Positions 21,127 through 36,100 of a stretch of DNA of 60,000 nt are shown one piece after another. A program made the translations under genes and the position numbers. Source of the stretch: Membranipora membranacea (taxonomy: Eukaryota > Bryozoa > Gymnolaemata > Cheilostomatida > Membraniporidae); contig OU612069.1 of the NCBI GenBank assembly GCA_914767715.1, positions 8,806,001 to 8,866,000 of the forward strand. Reading direction: 5' to 3'. The notes below the pieces were generated by a model. It searched no databases, was not told where the DNA came from, and worked only from the letters and a program-made list of their open reading frames with translations. How positions within the stretch are numbered: position 1 is the stretch's first letter; every line of letters begins with the position of its first letter.

Positions 21127-24100
21127 ATGTTGTATGTCACTAAAAGGAGTAAGTATTTTGCTTAAACAAAATGAAAATAAATTTTAACAATTTTTTTTGT
21201 TTTATTTATTCATAATTAATATATAATAGATGTAGTAAGTCTACCAACAATAATCTCCATTCAACTTTCCCAATGAACTAGTTACTAGGACAAATATATA
21301 GACTGCAAGTAAATCTGATTATCAAAATTAAATCTAGTTATTACACTAAAAAGAATTTATTTTCGCTACCGCATTTATATTTTCTTGTTATTTTATTAAT
21401 TATATGCCTGCAACATTCTCCCTGCTGCAAACAGAGGATTTTTCTGTACTAATATCAAGGAGTAATAGCGTTACTCCTTGCTAATATAAATCTGTACACG
21501 AAAATAAAAGATTACTAACTAGGTAAATCTAGTCATATACTTTCTATATTTATATAAAAAATTATATATATATTGGAGATTTTGTACTATCAATTAATAT
21601 CTTTACTTCACTTTTATGTCTGAAGTTTCAAATTTATTTCTCACATGAATCTAACATAATCGTCTTGGTTTTCAGATGGCCGGCAGGAGTCGTGCATGTT
21701 TGATAAGATCACAAGTCGTGTTTCCAAACTCTGTTATGGTCTGAATGCAGATTTCGTCGATCCGGTAAGTACCAAAGTTGAAGCATGAATTGGATTCCAA
21801 TAAATTGATATTTCCCCCGTCAATGTGAAAGTATTTAATATTACGATTTTGGGAGTACAATTAAATATGTCTACCTGAAAACTGCTGAGTGTCATCCTCT
21901 TTTGTTAGTCATTGTCTAATAAAAAACACATTCTTGATTTTTTTTTCAACTTTATTGACATAACTAGAATGTTTTACAAAATCAGCCATAAAGAAAAAAA
22001 AGGGAAGGGAAAAAATAAATTTCGATCTTGAAATAAAATAATCTTGCTTATTTTTCTAGGCACATGTCACAATGAAAGTTATCAATGGCCTGTATCCTGG
22101 AGTAACCACGGTGGAACTGGATAACTTAGCCGCTGAAATCTGTGCTACTAATGCAACCAAACATCCTGACTTTGCTATACTCGCCGCTAGAATAGCTGTG
22201 TCCAATCTTCATAAGGAAACTAAAAAAGTTTTCAGTGGTAAGATTAACGTTGGTTTATTTTTAAACCACTGCTGACACAGCTGGGCTTTGCCCAGCAGTG
22301 CCACCAGACAAAAATTTAATTAGAGAGTTGTGACATCAAAACATCTAGCCAGTAGCTTTGAATAGAGTTATATGAGCTCTCAAAATGTAAGGAGTATCTT
22401 CTTCCCCAACCATCCACCATTAATGATGACATATGTTGAGGTTGACCAATCAGGTGCCTTTAAAATCTAGCTGAGATCCAACAACTCCACAACTCTCTAT
22501 TTAAATTTTTGACTGGTGGCTATGCTGGGCAAAGCCCAGCTGTGGCAGCAGTGGTTTAAACAGTCTCAGTCAGGACTGCCAAGTTCATATGGTTAGCAAA
22601 TTTCCAAGAAGCTTGAGTTTAAATTCAAGAACAATTTTAGGAGAATTCTAGGAAAATGTGGGCGGTAATCGAATAAATGGAGAGTATGATTGCCTATAAA
22701 ACCAGAAATTGATTTTTTGTTTTAAATAAATGATTGTAATATCACTGGTTGCTTTGTGTTCCACAGCTGTAGCCTTCGACTATATATCATTTTAGAAATT
22801 ATGCTTCACTAAATAAGACAATGCTCTTTGTGTAATGATAGGCCTAAACTTACCGCCAATTTTGATTATTGATGCCGTTGCGCAATATTTGATGATGCTA
22901 TCCTGAAGTGCATATTCTTAGAATTTGTTGTTTTTATATTGGTCATGGACACTATGTTCGTTTTATTTAGACAAAAACTGCATTAAGGTCAGGTTTACTT
23001 TCTCTCGACCCTTCCATTTCCCAAAATGGTTGCCCTCGTTGAGTGGTTTCATAACTGATTGGGGGAGAACTTCTAACATAAAAACATGGGTAGAATTAAG
23101 TCACATAGGATTTTTTCCAAGTCTACAGTATTACTGCCTACATATGTTAACCCACGTATGATGACTAGAGCGTCTCTATAATCAACGCTGGATCTGAACC
23201 ACAGTAACTGTATGTGATGTCGTTGCAAATTCAGCATAAATCGTTCCCTATGTAAGTTGTACTGATTTTGTCATGAAATTCTGAGAAACCCTAATTTGCT
23301 GACTGATGTTTTGCAATTTGGCAACTACTATTTCTACAAAGCTAGATGATGATCTCTGATCCCATAGTTCTAAATTGTGAGTATTTTCATCTAAGCGCCA
23401 GAGAAATGGGACAAGTGATCCAGCACCAAGTTTCAATTAAAATTATTAAAAATTGATTTTTTTTTTTAATTAAAATTAATTATAATTATTAAATATTAGA
23501 TTGTTACTTTTGTAGATGTGATGGCTGATCTGTATGAATGGATAAACCCAAAAACAAACAAACACTCGCCTATGATCAGTAAAGCTACCTATGATCTCAT
23601 CAAGGAGAATTCTGAGGTAAGACTTTGTTATTATTTCTTCTCTGGGAGAACGCAAGGGGAGGAGCCTGCACCCGATAGGTCACGGCTCATTTTATCACAT
23701 GATCTTACTTTCGTTTTGTAGTTGTGCCCTTAACACAAAACCATACTCCCTGCTCTACTCCAATCAAGGAGTAACTCCTTACTCCAGTGTTTGACAGAAA
23801 ACTTTTGTGTTGCGTTTCACAAGTTGTTTTTAATTGGTGATTTCGTTTATTCGAATGGTTTTCAAGTGAAAACATATAGTCTCATAGTAAATTTGTTAAC
23901 TATTATAAAGCGGTCTGCAGACCAGCTAAAAACCTGAGCTATATAAGACAAGTTTAGCACATTTTGTCTTGATTTGTCATTGCACAAGCGGATATTAGCA
24001 GAATGAGTTATTTTTAAGGTAAGCTATCAGCCATAGGCCAGAAGCAGCCTAGCAATAACTGCTCTATAAAAGAATGGCACGGACAATTTTTGATGGCAGG

Positions 24101-27100
24101 AAACTGATCGCATATTATACTTCATTGATGTTTCTTCTGTAAAATTCACCTGGTGTACCCAGTTGTAGCGGTCATATTTAGAAATTAAAAGGTGTTTTGT
24201 TTTTGTATTATATGTGTGGGGACATAACTCCTATTCTGTGTAATCTTACTAATCTAATCTTCAGGGAATTCCAGGTTGAAACTGCATTGTGGGGAATTTG
24301 TTGACTTGCCAATTTATGTTAAGAATTCAATAAAATGTGTTTCTAGGGTGGAACAACGTGCTGAATCCAAAATTAAGGGTGTACCCAGTTGTAGCGATCA
24401 TGTCAGCGGCAGCATATCCTCATTTCTTCTAAAAATTACTTTTAATGAGTGAAATATTAAAAGTTTAAGTAAAAGGTGTTTCAAGGGTATAACAAAGTGC
24501 TGAATATAAAAAATATGGGTGTAACCTAGAACAAGTTTGGTCCATTTGCCTGCATTCCGAGTGGCTCCCGATCCACTCGTCACGCCGTCTAGTGTACCAA
24601 ATCGTAGCAATCATGTCAGCGGAAGACAGGCAGCGCAGCAGCATATCGCAATTTTTCTCAAAATCGCTAATAATAAGTGAAATGTTACGAGTTTAAAACA
24701 AGGGTATATCTAGGGTAGAACAACGTGCTGAATCTAAAACTGAGAGTGTACCCGGTTGCAGCAATCATGTCAGCGGCAGCGCAGCAGCATACCTGCAATT
24801 TTCTTCGTAATCGGTGAGGTAAGTGAAATGTTAAGTGATTAATATGGTTAGCAGGAAACACGACTATATATATGATTTTACCAAGATGTTCTATCACATC
24901 ATTTTAAGAGGTGGTCAGCGACAGCACTACATCTCAACGAGAACAAGACAAAAAGCAGCCTAGACGTAAGACTGCTCAAAACAAGATAGCGTGAGACAAA
25001 TTTGATGTAGGAAAAAAGTGTGTATCAAGTTGAAGAGGTCAGCCGCAGCACTAGCATATCCCAAATATTCACACTATTGATATGTGATAAGTGGGAAGTC
25101 AAGAGTTTGATGCAGTTGGCACAAGTCAAGACTATAGTCCTGGGTTCTACATAGTATATTTTTATCATTGCATGAGGTGGTTGGTTAGAGACAGCGCTAC
25201 CGCATATCCCCATATCATGTCATTAGCATGTTGGGTAACTATGCGAAGCTGGCATATCTAAGTTTTTCAGACTCTGACAGTTGAGTTTCTTTCTGAAAAG
25301 TGAGTCACTCATTGAACTCTTTGCTCATATGTTATGCAAAAGATATCCAGCCGAAAAATGACACAAGAGGCAACTGAAACATCAAAAATGTTGTTTGTAA
25401 TAGCCCCAAGACAGTGGTCTTAAGACCATACAATATCATACTAGTCCCATAAGAAGTTTGACATAGTTCAATTGGAATTTTTCAATGCTGGTGCTCAGTG
25501 CTGATCTAATACGAGCAGACTTCTCTACAAGTTTACTTGGTGAATTAATTGCCATGTCAACAAAATCCCACAATGCGATTTCGACCTGGAATTCCCTGGT
25601 GATTAGATTAGCTAGATTACAGAGAATAGGAGTTATTTCCCCACACATATAATGCCAAAACAAAACACCTTTTAAATTCTTAATATGACCACTACAACTG
25701 GGTACACCCGGTGAATTTTACAGAACATACACCAATGAAGTATAAAACATGATCAGTATCCTGCCATCAAATATTGTCCGTGCCATAACAACTTATGCTA
25801 TAGCTGCTTCTGGCCTACCAATGATATTTTATAAACAAAGCCTGTTATTGATTTCCTCCATAACATCAGTTTAATTAACCAATGGACATATTCAGACAAG
25901 ATTGAGCGTGTTGTATCAGCTGTTGAACAAGTTCAGACCACAAAAGTAAACCAATCGCTCTCGTGATGAGCTTATATCAGAGACTATAGAGACTATATCT
26001 ATAGTCTCTGCTTATATTACGTCCATGTGCAGTAAGCTTAAAGTATATTTCTTCATAATATGGTGGGAAATCTTGCACAAAAATGATTGTTATATTATAT
26101 GATTATTATTATTATTCTATTGATTCTCTATTGTTAAGTTATTGTTATTATGGTTTACAGAAACTGAACTCTGCTATAATCTATGATAGAGATTTCGGTT
26201 ATAACTACTTCGGATTCAGAACACTGGAGAGATCCTACCTTCTCAGGATCGACGGCAAAGGTGAGTCATATTTTCTTTAATCAATGAATTCTCAAAAAGC
26301 TACCATCGGAAACTTGGAGAAAACAAATCAATAATTTAATTGATCCTTTCAAAAATCTTGTTCATTGATAATACAGTGGAAAATTGTCTTCATAAATATA
26401 TATAACAAAGAGTTCTGAGAAATAAATATTTATATTTTATATTATTTATATATATTTTTGTATTATTCATATTTTAGTGGCTGAGAGGCCTCAGCACATG
26501 TTGATGAGGGTAGCTGTTGGTATACATGGAGCTGATATAGACTTAGCTATCGAGACTTATAACCTGCTCTCTGAGAAGTGGTTCACTCACGCGTCCCCCA
26601 CTTTGTTCAATGCTGGAACTAACAGACCCCAGCTAAGCAGCTGTTTCCTGTTGGCTATGCAGAGTGACAGTATAGAGGGAATTTATGACACTCTGAAACA
26701 GTGTGCTATGATTAGCAAGGTAAGGTGCTGGTGAATAGATTCATGATACCAGTGAATATTAGCTCGAGTTAAGTTAGGTCCTAGTCTAGGACCTAGTCTA
26801 GGTGGATTAATGTTTGCTAGCACCAATTTTAGCTAGTCATAAATTACACTACTTCATGAACGTTCTAAAGCGAAAAATTTAATGTAAGGTGCTTGTGAGT
26901 TGTAGCCTAGCGGATTAAATATTAGAAACTGATCAGTTTGACTAGTTTTTGGCTTACAACATTTATAGACTTCATGGGACCTTGTGTAACTTGTTAAGGT
27001 TGATTAAAGTTAGCTAGCCGTAAAATTCGCTGTTTATTATACATGTCCTTTAGAATATCCATCCTCTTGCGAACTTCCACTGCTCTAGCGTAGACAAGCT

Positions 27101-30100
27101 TGGAATTGAACAAGGCATTGACTCAAATGAGTGGCAGTTTCATAATCATAAAACTAGTTATGGCAATATGCCTGAAATCCATTCAGCCCAAGATAAAATC
27201 GTCCTCATCTTTATTGAGTTAACTTGTTTTGTTCTTATAATCATAATATAATGGTGATATATACACGGCGATGTCTAATAAGCAAGTTATTTCCATCCTC
27301 TTTGTTTCTTCTTTTTCGCGTAGTTATTCTTTTACTAGTTGTCGTGACAATTCTTTGAGGTTATTTGTCCACCAATTCTGCATGTCAACGTTTGCTTCAG
27401 TCAACTTGCATTTTTGGATATTATTGTCATCTGTGAATCTCTATTAATTGTTTTTTGTTCAGGCTGCAGGAGGAATAGGTCTACATTGTCACAACATCCG
27501 TGCACAGGGCAGCTATATCGCAGGTGTAAGTTGAGCCAACATCGTCCATTATCTTCGACCCTGAACTTGAATTAAATTTTATTTGTTTTGATCGAGGAGT
27601 CCTTAACTCCTTGTTTTGAAACACTATATTATACATGATTATCAATAATCAGCCCCGTAATTTACAGAATCATTGGGAGTTGTTGTGACATGTTTACTAA
27701 GAAAACAACTCCAAATCACATGATTCAGGAAGAGTGGAAGCTCCCGTATATCCATCACTAACTATCTCACCTTACATTGTGGCGGGATTTGATCTTGATT
27801 TTTAAATTTACCAGGATCTCATGCTATTTTAGACTAATGGTACATCTAATGGACTGTTACCTATGTTGAGGGTGTACAATAACACGGCCCGCTATGTGGA
27901 TCAGGGTGGTAATAAGAGGCCAGGAGCCTTTGCTATTTATCTTGAGCCATGGCATGCTGATGTGTTTGACTTCTTAGACTGTCGAAAAAATACAGGTACG
28001 TATAACCCTAACTGTAAAGTTTTGAGACGACACTGTGATGATGTGAAATACTATTGCATATATCTCTGATCGATAGAGAGTGAACTAATTCACTTAGAAT
28101 GCAAGTACCATCACAAGGAGTTTGGTGCGTCGGCCCGTGGCCAAGTTTATTAATTAGGGGAGGGAACATGTTAGGTACTCATACTAAATTGATTTTAATG
28201 GTGTGTTAAGACACTATTGGCGTGTGAACCTCTTATCCACCTGAGGATACTTAGGCTATGCGAATTAGTTCATAAAATTTTTGAGATCCAAAAGCAGAAG
28301 TTGTGTGGTTCAATTCTACCAGTATGGAATTGGCAAGCAGTCCAAATCAAGAAATATTAATTGTATGCTCACCTATGCTAGTCTGCTAGAGGTCAATATA
28401 TAGTAAGGAACAAAGTTTAGACTGTGAACATTCACTCTAGAGTATAGATTAACTTGATTGGGAGCGACTCAATGTTAGCTAGCATAAAGTTTGGCTAGCT
28501 AATTCAAAGTCCTGAGGTTGAGTTAATTTTAGCTAGCCATAGATGTACACTATTTCGATCCTGATCAAATCCTGTGATTTCGAGGATTTTGAATGGCCAT
28601 CAACTGCAGATACCTCTCAGTTACTCAACAATATCTAAATGAATATAAAATATAAGACTAATAGTCTGATATAAGACTAATAGTCTGAGTGAGTAGACTG
28701 ATATAGTCCTTATATCCAACTGACTATAAAATATAAGACCAATAGCCTGAGTCCCATTTATACACTGCGCAGGTAAGGAGGAGCAGAGAGCGCGTGATTT
28801 GTTCTATGCCCTGTGGATACCTGACTTATTCATGACAAGAGTGGAAGCTAACGAGGACTGGACTCTGATGTGTCCTCACGAGTGTCCGGGATTAGCTGAT
28901 GTGTACGGAGTGGAGTTCGTCAACCTTTACCAACAGTAAGTAGGAGTTGGGAGCTCCTGACCTAACTGATACCGCGATTAGCATTTGTACCTCAGATCGT
29001 TAGGGTGCGTTTTATCTAAATACCCAACATGTGCCCTTATTACTAAATTGACTTCTTGTCATCACATCATATACCCTCTGATGGTACTCTAGTTATGTTA
29101 ACTTCTACATGCTTCTTCTGATGGTACTCCAGCTATTCAAATTAATATGTCACTTGATTAGTGTGGTTCCTGGCACAAATATGCAAGACCCAAAACAGAT
29201 CTGTACGCTATTTGGTGTATTTTTTTGTGCTATAATCACGATATTGCTATGGATCATTCTGAGGTAGTATATAATGTGGGCGAGTATTGTAGGTAAGCCA
29301 GCTGCAAGCTGAAGGAGATCCCTCAAACGAAAATGTAAGACTTGACATAGAGTTTCATAATCATTCTTTATTCTATTTTCCATATCAGTTTTATGTTCTG
29401 TTCAGATATCATCATGATAAATCATCTCTCTTTCAGGTATGAAAAGGAAGGCAGAGGCAGGAAGACAATCAAAGCTCAGAAACTCTGGTATGTTTGATTG
29501 ATCACTGCACCTGATCCAACTTATCCGATGGCCCCACGCACCCAGTCTGATTTTCTATACATGGATGTCCATGGACCTTGTTCTTTAAACATGCCCTAAC
29601 CTTTCATAATGCAAGACACAAAAAGTTGACATGCACCTCAGCAAACCAAAAGGTTAATTATACTTATGTGACCTTGATTTTGTTTTCTCACTGACAGGTA
29701 CGCGATAGTAGAAGCCCAGACAGAGACAGGTAACCCGTACATGTTATATAAAGATGCCTGTAATATAAAGAGTAACCAGAAGAACCTCGGTACTATCAAG
29801 TGTAGTAATCTGTGTACGGAGATAGTAGAGTACACCGCTCCGGATGAGGTTTGTATGTCTGAATTATGTTCACAAGAAGATTTTTGAAATACATCCTTCT
29901 TATAGGCAAGAAGCAGCCTAGCCAAAACTGTTCTATAAAATAATGGCACGGACAATTTTTGATGGCAGGATTCTGATCTCGTTTTATATTTCATTGGTGT
30001 TTGTTCTGTAAAATTCACCGGGTTTACCCAGTTGTAGTGGTCATATTTAGAAATTAAAAGGTGTTTTTTTTTTTACATTATATGTGTGGGGACATAACTC

Positions 30101-33100
30101 CTATTAATGAAATAACTCATGCAAAGCTTTCTGATCTTCAGGGAATTCCAGGTTAAAATTGCATTGTGGGATTTTGTTGACACGACAATTGATTCACCAA
30201 GTAAACTTGCAGAAGACTGCTCGTATTAGACCAGCACAAATTACAATAAATAAATTATGTCAAACTTCTTATGATAGTATGACACTGTCTTGGGGTAATT
30301 ATTGAACAGAAGTATTTAAATATCCCTATACAGTAAGCACACTCAAGGAGAGGTATACACCCGAGGGTGCTGGGGGCTGGAACAATCAACAATGAAAGCT
30401 CCCCCAGTGGGACTCGAACCCACAACTCCTGCGGCACTAATCGCCTGGCAGTGAATAGCAAGCGCCATCTCCACGAAAACAATGGGTCGATACTATTCAC
30501 TACTGGGGACTGATGTGATTTTGATCAGATTGGCTGTCACTACTAGCATAAATAATAACGCCTGGGAAATTGTCCTGTTTACAAAATTGCAAACAGTAAC
30601 AGAATGCGTTCTGTGTCAACAATTTTGACATTTTTAGAATGCAACTAGGGACTGGCTATTTTTTCAGGCCTTTGGTTGGTCAAAAGGAAGCGAGTTAAGC
30701 CATTTCAGATACGGATTTCGATGTAGCCATATTTATGATGAGTTTTCACTGTCCATAAATATGTTTATAACTCAGAATATATAAACTGCATGAGATCTGG
30801 TTACTGTGATAAATTTGCCCCATGGAATACTCTATATTGCAGAAAATCAATTATGAGTGGTTTCTTCAAAATTCTCAGCGAGTTTTCCCTTGTAATGAAA
30901 TATGGGATATTCCACTCCATTGTCATTTCATGTCATATAATTAGTAGGGTAGTCTTTGTAAATTAAAGAGCACCAATTATATACATATAATCTAAACATA
31001 CATATCCCACAACTGGTAGTCGCTCCCTCACCGGTTCTACTTCCTTATTTTATTCATTCTCTTTTTTTTCAGGTAGCCGTATGTAATCTGGCTTCAATAG
31101 CAGTCAACATGTATGTGAAATCAGATAAAACATTCGACTTTGATAAACTGAAACAAGTTACTAAAGTCATCACCAGAAATCTCAACAAGATCATAGATAT
31201 CAACTTCTACCCAGTCGAGGAGGTGAGTACTAATTTTCTATCACCACGGTTTACTCCATAGCATAAAGGATAACAAATATTCATGTTTAAAATTAAGTGA
31301 CCTGAACAACAATATGTCCGTTTCATTGGTGAACTATGGGCAGACTTCAATTTGTGAATTTCTTTAGTTTTAGTTATCGATAATGATTTTCAAAATATAA
31401 TGAAAAGCGAAATGAGTAGGTAATGAGTTCCATTATCAAAATTTAAAATTTCTTGAAAAATTTGGCTTCCTTTATTTGCTTTGCGGCAGAGTTATTGGTC
31501 AACAAGCTTCCATTAAATTCAGCCATTTCCTGTCATTATAGCAGAGACTGAGACTTCAAGCCGCCAGAAAATTATTCTTACTTGCACACTATACCCATAC
31601 CCTGTCTGCACTTTTGTTCCTATGATACAATCACTGTATGAAATATTCCGTAAATTTTAATCTATGTGTTGAAATTGTTTATTTTCAGGCCAAGAACTCA
31701 AATGTGAGACACAGACCAATCGGAATCGGAGTTCAGGGACTCGCAGATGCTTTCATTCTCATGAGGTGAGTGTTATCGTCATCACGTCTAGTTTGAGTAG
31801 AACACAACAGTCTGGTAAAAGAATGCATGTGTCAAAGAAGCCTCAGTTGAGCATTTTTGGCCTATATACTCTCTAACTTTCAATAGTACAGCTCATCTAC
31901 ATTTTCCGCCGTAGGCCATTTGGTGCTGACGAGTTTTGTGTCATTTTTGCGAAACGTCAAACACGCAATCACACCAACTCAGGCGTTACACAATGGAAAT
32001 CTTGATAGCAGACTTCAGTAGCACTTGTAACCATTGTCATTTTTTGCTGTCATTGAGGGACAGCCAAGTCTCATTGAGGCCCACAATACACAATTAGGGG
32101 TTGGCCATGTTTTTATGTGCAATACTATGATATGATTGATTTATTTATTTATTGATATATTTATTTATTGATTTATTTATTTATTGATTTATTACATATC
32201 AAAGACAATAGTACATGTTGCGAAATTCGGTGTAAATACTTGCCTTAAAAGTAGACATGAACAAAATGGCTATTTATCTCGAGTTATATGTTAGTAGTCA
32301 TGTTCAACATTTAATTCGCTCATCTTTACATGTTTGTATAGGGTTTTCTTATAAGAATTTTTGTGTCGTATCATCACAACGTTTGTTAACCTTTTTCAGA
32401 TACCCATTCGAGTCACCTGAAGCCGCTCAGCTGAATAAGCAGATATTTGAGACTATATACTTCGCTGCCCTGGAGGCGAGCTGTGAGCTCGCACAGAAGG
32501 AAGGAAAGTATCAAACATATGAGGGCTCCCCTGTCAGTCAAGGGGTGAGTAAAGCTTCATGTATACACCTGCTTCGGTTTGCTGTTGCAGGAAAAGAGAT
32601 TGCATGTGTTTGATGAATTGCTGTGTAAATTAATTTACTGACCTACTAAGTGGATGTTGAATGCTCATACAGACAATTCTTTTTTGGATGCGCAACAAGG
32701 TTATTTTGCGGGTATTGTATTAGATCTTCTAAAACAAAAGAATTGGTTTGAGCTCTTCAACATGCACTGTGCTTTGGTTCTTTGTCAGAATTGGTAGAAA
32801 CTGTTTGCTGATTGGAAATGTTCTACTGAGAGGAAATCCTAACCACAATTACACAGTGGACCACCTTGTTCAGAGTTATCAAATTGAAATTATGTAAAAC
32901 ATGTAAACAGGAGGTCATGATATAGAAACTTGTGTGGCTTGATTTTAAATTGTATAAATTCCCCCCCCCCTCATAGCAATTAATCAGAGTTCATCTCTTA
33001 TGTCTACAGATACTTCAGCATGACATGTGGGATGTCTCAGTGACAGATGAGATAAATAACTGGACTCGACTAAGAGCTGACATAGCTAAACACGGAGTGA

Positions 33101-36100
33101 GGAATTCTCTCCTCCTGGCTCCAATGCCCACAGCTAGTACCGCTCAGATACTGGGGAATAATGAGAGTATAGAGCCTTATACTAGCAATATATATAGTCG
33201 ACGTGTGCTCTCCGGGGAATTCCAGGTATGTCACATGTATATAATACCCGTGAACTTGGATAATATGTGGAATGATATTTATATATAAAAATTCAGTCAA
33301 TGAATTCTCCTCAAAATTTTACGTATTAAATTGAGTTTTTCAATAATATGATATCAAGATTTAGAGGGACATGTTTATTTTGTATTTTGTTGGTTGTATA
33401 TAAATAAAGCTGTTTGATTTGTTGTTGGAGCGTCTACATTTATTATGTGACCATTGTGTATATGTGATCAACTTTATATCAATTTTATATCAACTGTACA
33501 TCAACTGATTATAATTGTGATGGCATGCCTTATTTATACTATCGGCAGCATGCTAAATGAGCACGTGACTTTATTAGTGGTCACTGCATATGAGGACACA
33601 ACAGGACACAGTTGCATTACTAAATTTATGTTGACTATATCAAAGTCACTCAATGTTTATGAGTGCAGCTAAGACTGTGTTCTTAATTGTACACTCTATC
33701 TTAAAGCCAGGAAGATGGTTAGATTATGTGCTCAAACTGTTAATGGTCTTAGCAGTTCATTATCAACTGGCTGATAATACAATGCCAATACCAGCAACCT
33801 TGGCATAGTTAGACAACTTTACTAGAACACTGCATATTATATTGTCATATATTAAGTATACACTGTATGTATTTATTCACACAGGTAGTAAATCACCACT
33901 TACTGAACGATCTGACAGAGCTGGGACTGTGGAATGATGATATGAAGAATGAGATTATATCTCAGGGTGGATCAATTCAGGTAAGTCTGAAATGGGAATG
34001 GTATGGTGATGGCATTCCAGTGAACGTACATGTCCATATGGAAATACACATAAATTTGGGGATCTGGCTTAAAACCTCAGGTGATACAAACTAGAAATTA
34101 TTGATCCTGCTTTATCTTTTCAATTTTTTCAAACTCCAGAGGTAGAGCTATCTCCCAATATATGCAGTTTGATCTTCAGACTTGTTAAAACTTTGGCTCC
34201 GAGAAAAACTGCCTTTGCCCAGATGACAAACATTCTCGCCAAATAAGACTGCAGCCTTGTTAAACATTTTAAAAATGTATCCAAAACTCTTATTTTTTTA
34301 TCTTATCATGACAGGCCTGTGACAGTATACCGCAGAATCTAAAGGATTTATATAAGACTGTGTGGGAGATATCCCAGAAGGCTATTATAAACATGGCCGC
34401 CGATCGAGGAGCCTTCATAGATCAGAGCCAGAGTCTTAATATTCACATGGCCAGTCCTAACTACGGCAAAATCTCCAGCATGCACTTCTATGCATGGAAA
34501 AAGGTGATTATATAAAAGTGTTGATGGAGTGCACCCTATGATATTTTTCTTGTTTTTTGAAAAGGTTCAACTTCATAGCACTCGTTTATGTAACAGCTTT
34601 GGCAAGGTATCACAATCCTCAGCCGCTGCCTGAACCCAAGCCATTGAAATGAATACCCATTCTTATATAAAAAGCATTATCAATAGTAACTTGCCTCTTG
34701 TCGCAATTGTTTTGCTGTCCTCTGAATGTCACATAGGCAAAAGTCTGGTAGCCCAAGGTTTAAAATGATATCTAAATTAGCCAGCCTTATGACTTTGGTT
34801 TAGATGACATGTAATTGTATGATTGAAATTAACTGGTATTACCAGTCGAGAAGAACTGTGTATGCATGTATAAGATACCACGTTTACACTTGTATACTGA
34901 ATTATTACACTTGTATATGTACATACTGTTATTGTTTCTGTATTGATTTTGTAGTATTATTATGTATTATGTGTTATTTATGTATTGTATTTTTATTAGG
35001 GACTGAAGACTGGTATGTATTACCTGAGAACTAAGGGAGCAGCACAAGCTATACAGTTTACTGTGGATAAAAGTAAACTCGCTAAGAAGGTATGTCAGCA
35101 AGTTTCATAACAAGTTTGTACCTAGTAACTTAAAATGGAGAATACCATGAGCTCATTTAGTCTTTAAACATTTTAGCCATGGCCATGTGAGGGAAGGGAA
35201 ACTCAATAGCTACTCTTTTAAGAATTTTACCCATTAAATCTCTTTTTAAAAGAATTTGTTGACTACTTAACGTGAATAAACAATGTGAATAATTGATTTG
35301 GATCATTCATTACACATGTAGGAGGAATAACTCCTTACCTGCTAATAAGATGAGTTGATCTTAGCTAATTAATGTAAGCATATTCTCATTGGCCCCGAAA
35401 GGGACACTGAATAACAATAAAGCGTATATTATTATTATATTATTAACCCATCAATTTTTTTGCTACTTTTCTTTAACACTTTAATTGGTAGTCTATATCA
35501 TTTCAATAGACAGTTTTCTGAGCTCTGATTTAGGCCTCAATTTTGAGTTGTCCTCTCTCCGATTTGGTACTTTTAACCCATGCCGCATAGGAAAAACGTG
35601 CTGAAAAGAAGGTTATCTTGAAAACCGCTTATAATAGGAAACAATTTATTTTTGATTCAGAATCTGCAACACTGAAAACTCTTATGGACATAGTTTGGGA
35701 AATAGTTTTAGTATTGGATAGTCAATTATAGCATTTTTCGCCTGTTTTGCGGACAATTTGGCAGAATCTTTCATGGGTTTCGTCACTAAAATTAAGATTG
35801 ATCAACACTCAAGCCTCCAATGATTTGGAAACCCTGTCTCACAGGGTTTTCAATGGTGTAGACTCTGAATCAAACATCATTTTTATCCAAACATTAGCGG
35901 TTTTCAATATAACCCTCTTTCAGCAGGTTTTTCCTATGCAGCGTGGGTTAAATGTATCAAACTGGAGAGAGGACAACTCCGAATCGAGGCATAAATAAGA
36001 GCTCAGAAAACTGTCTATAGTGTCACGTTTCCCAAAAAAGTCCCGAAAGAAAGGCTACTTGACCCTTGATACATGACAAAGCATTCCAATAATATACTCT

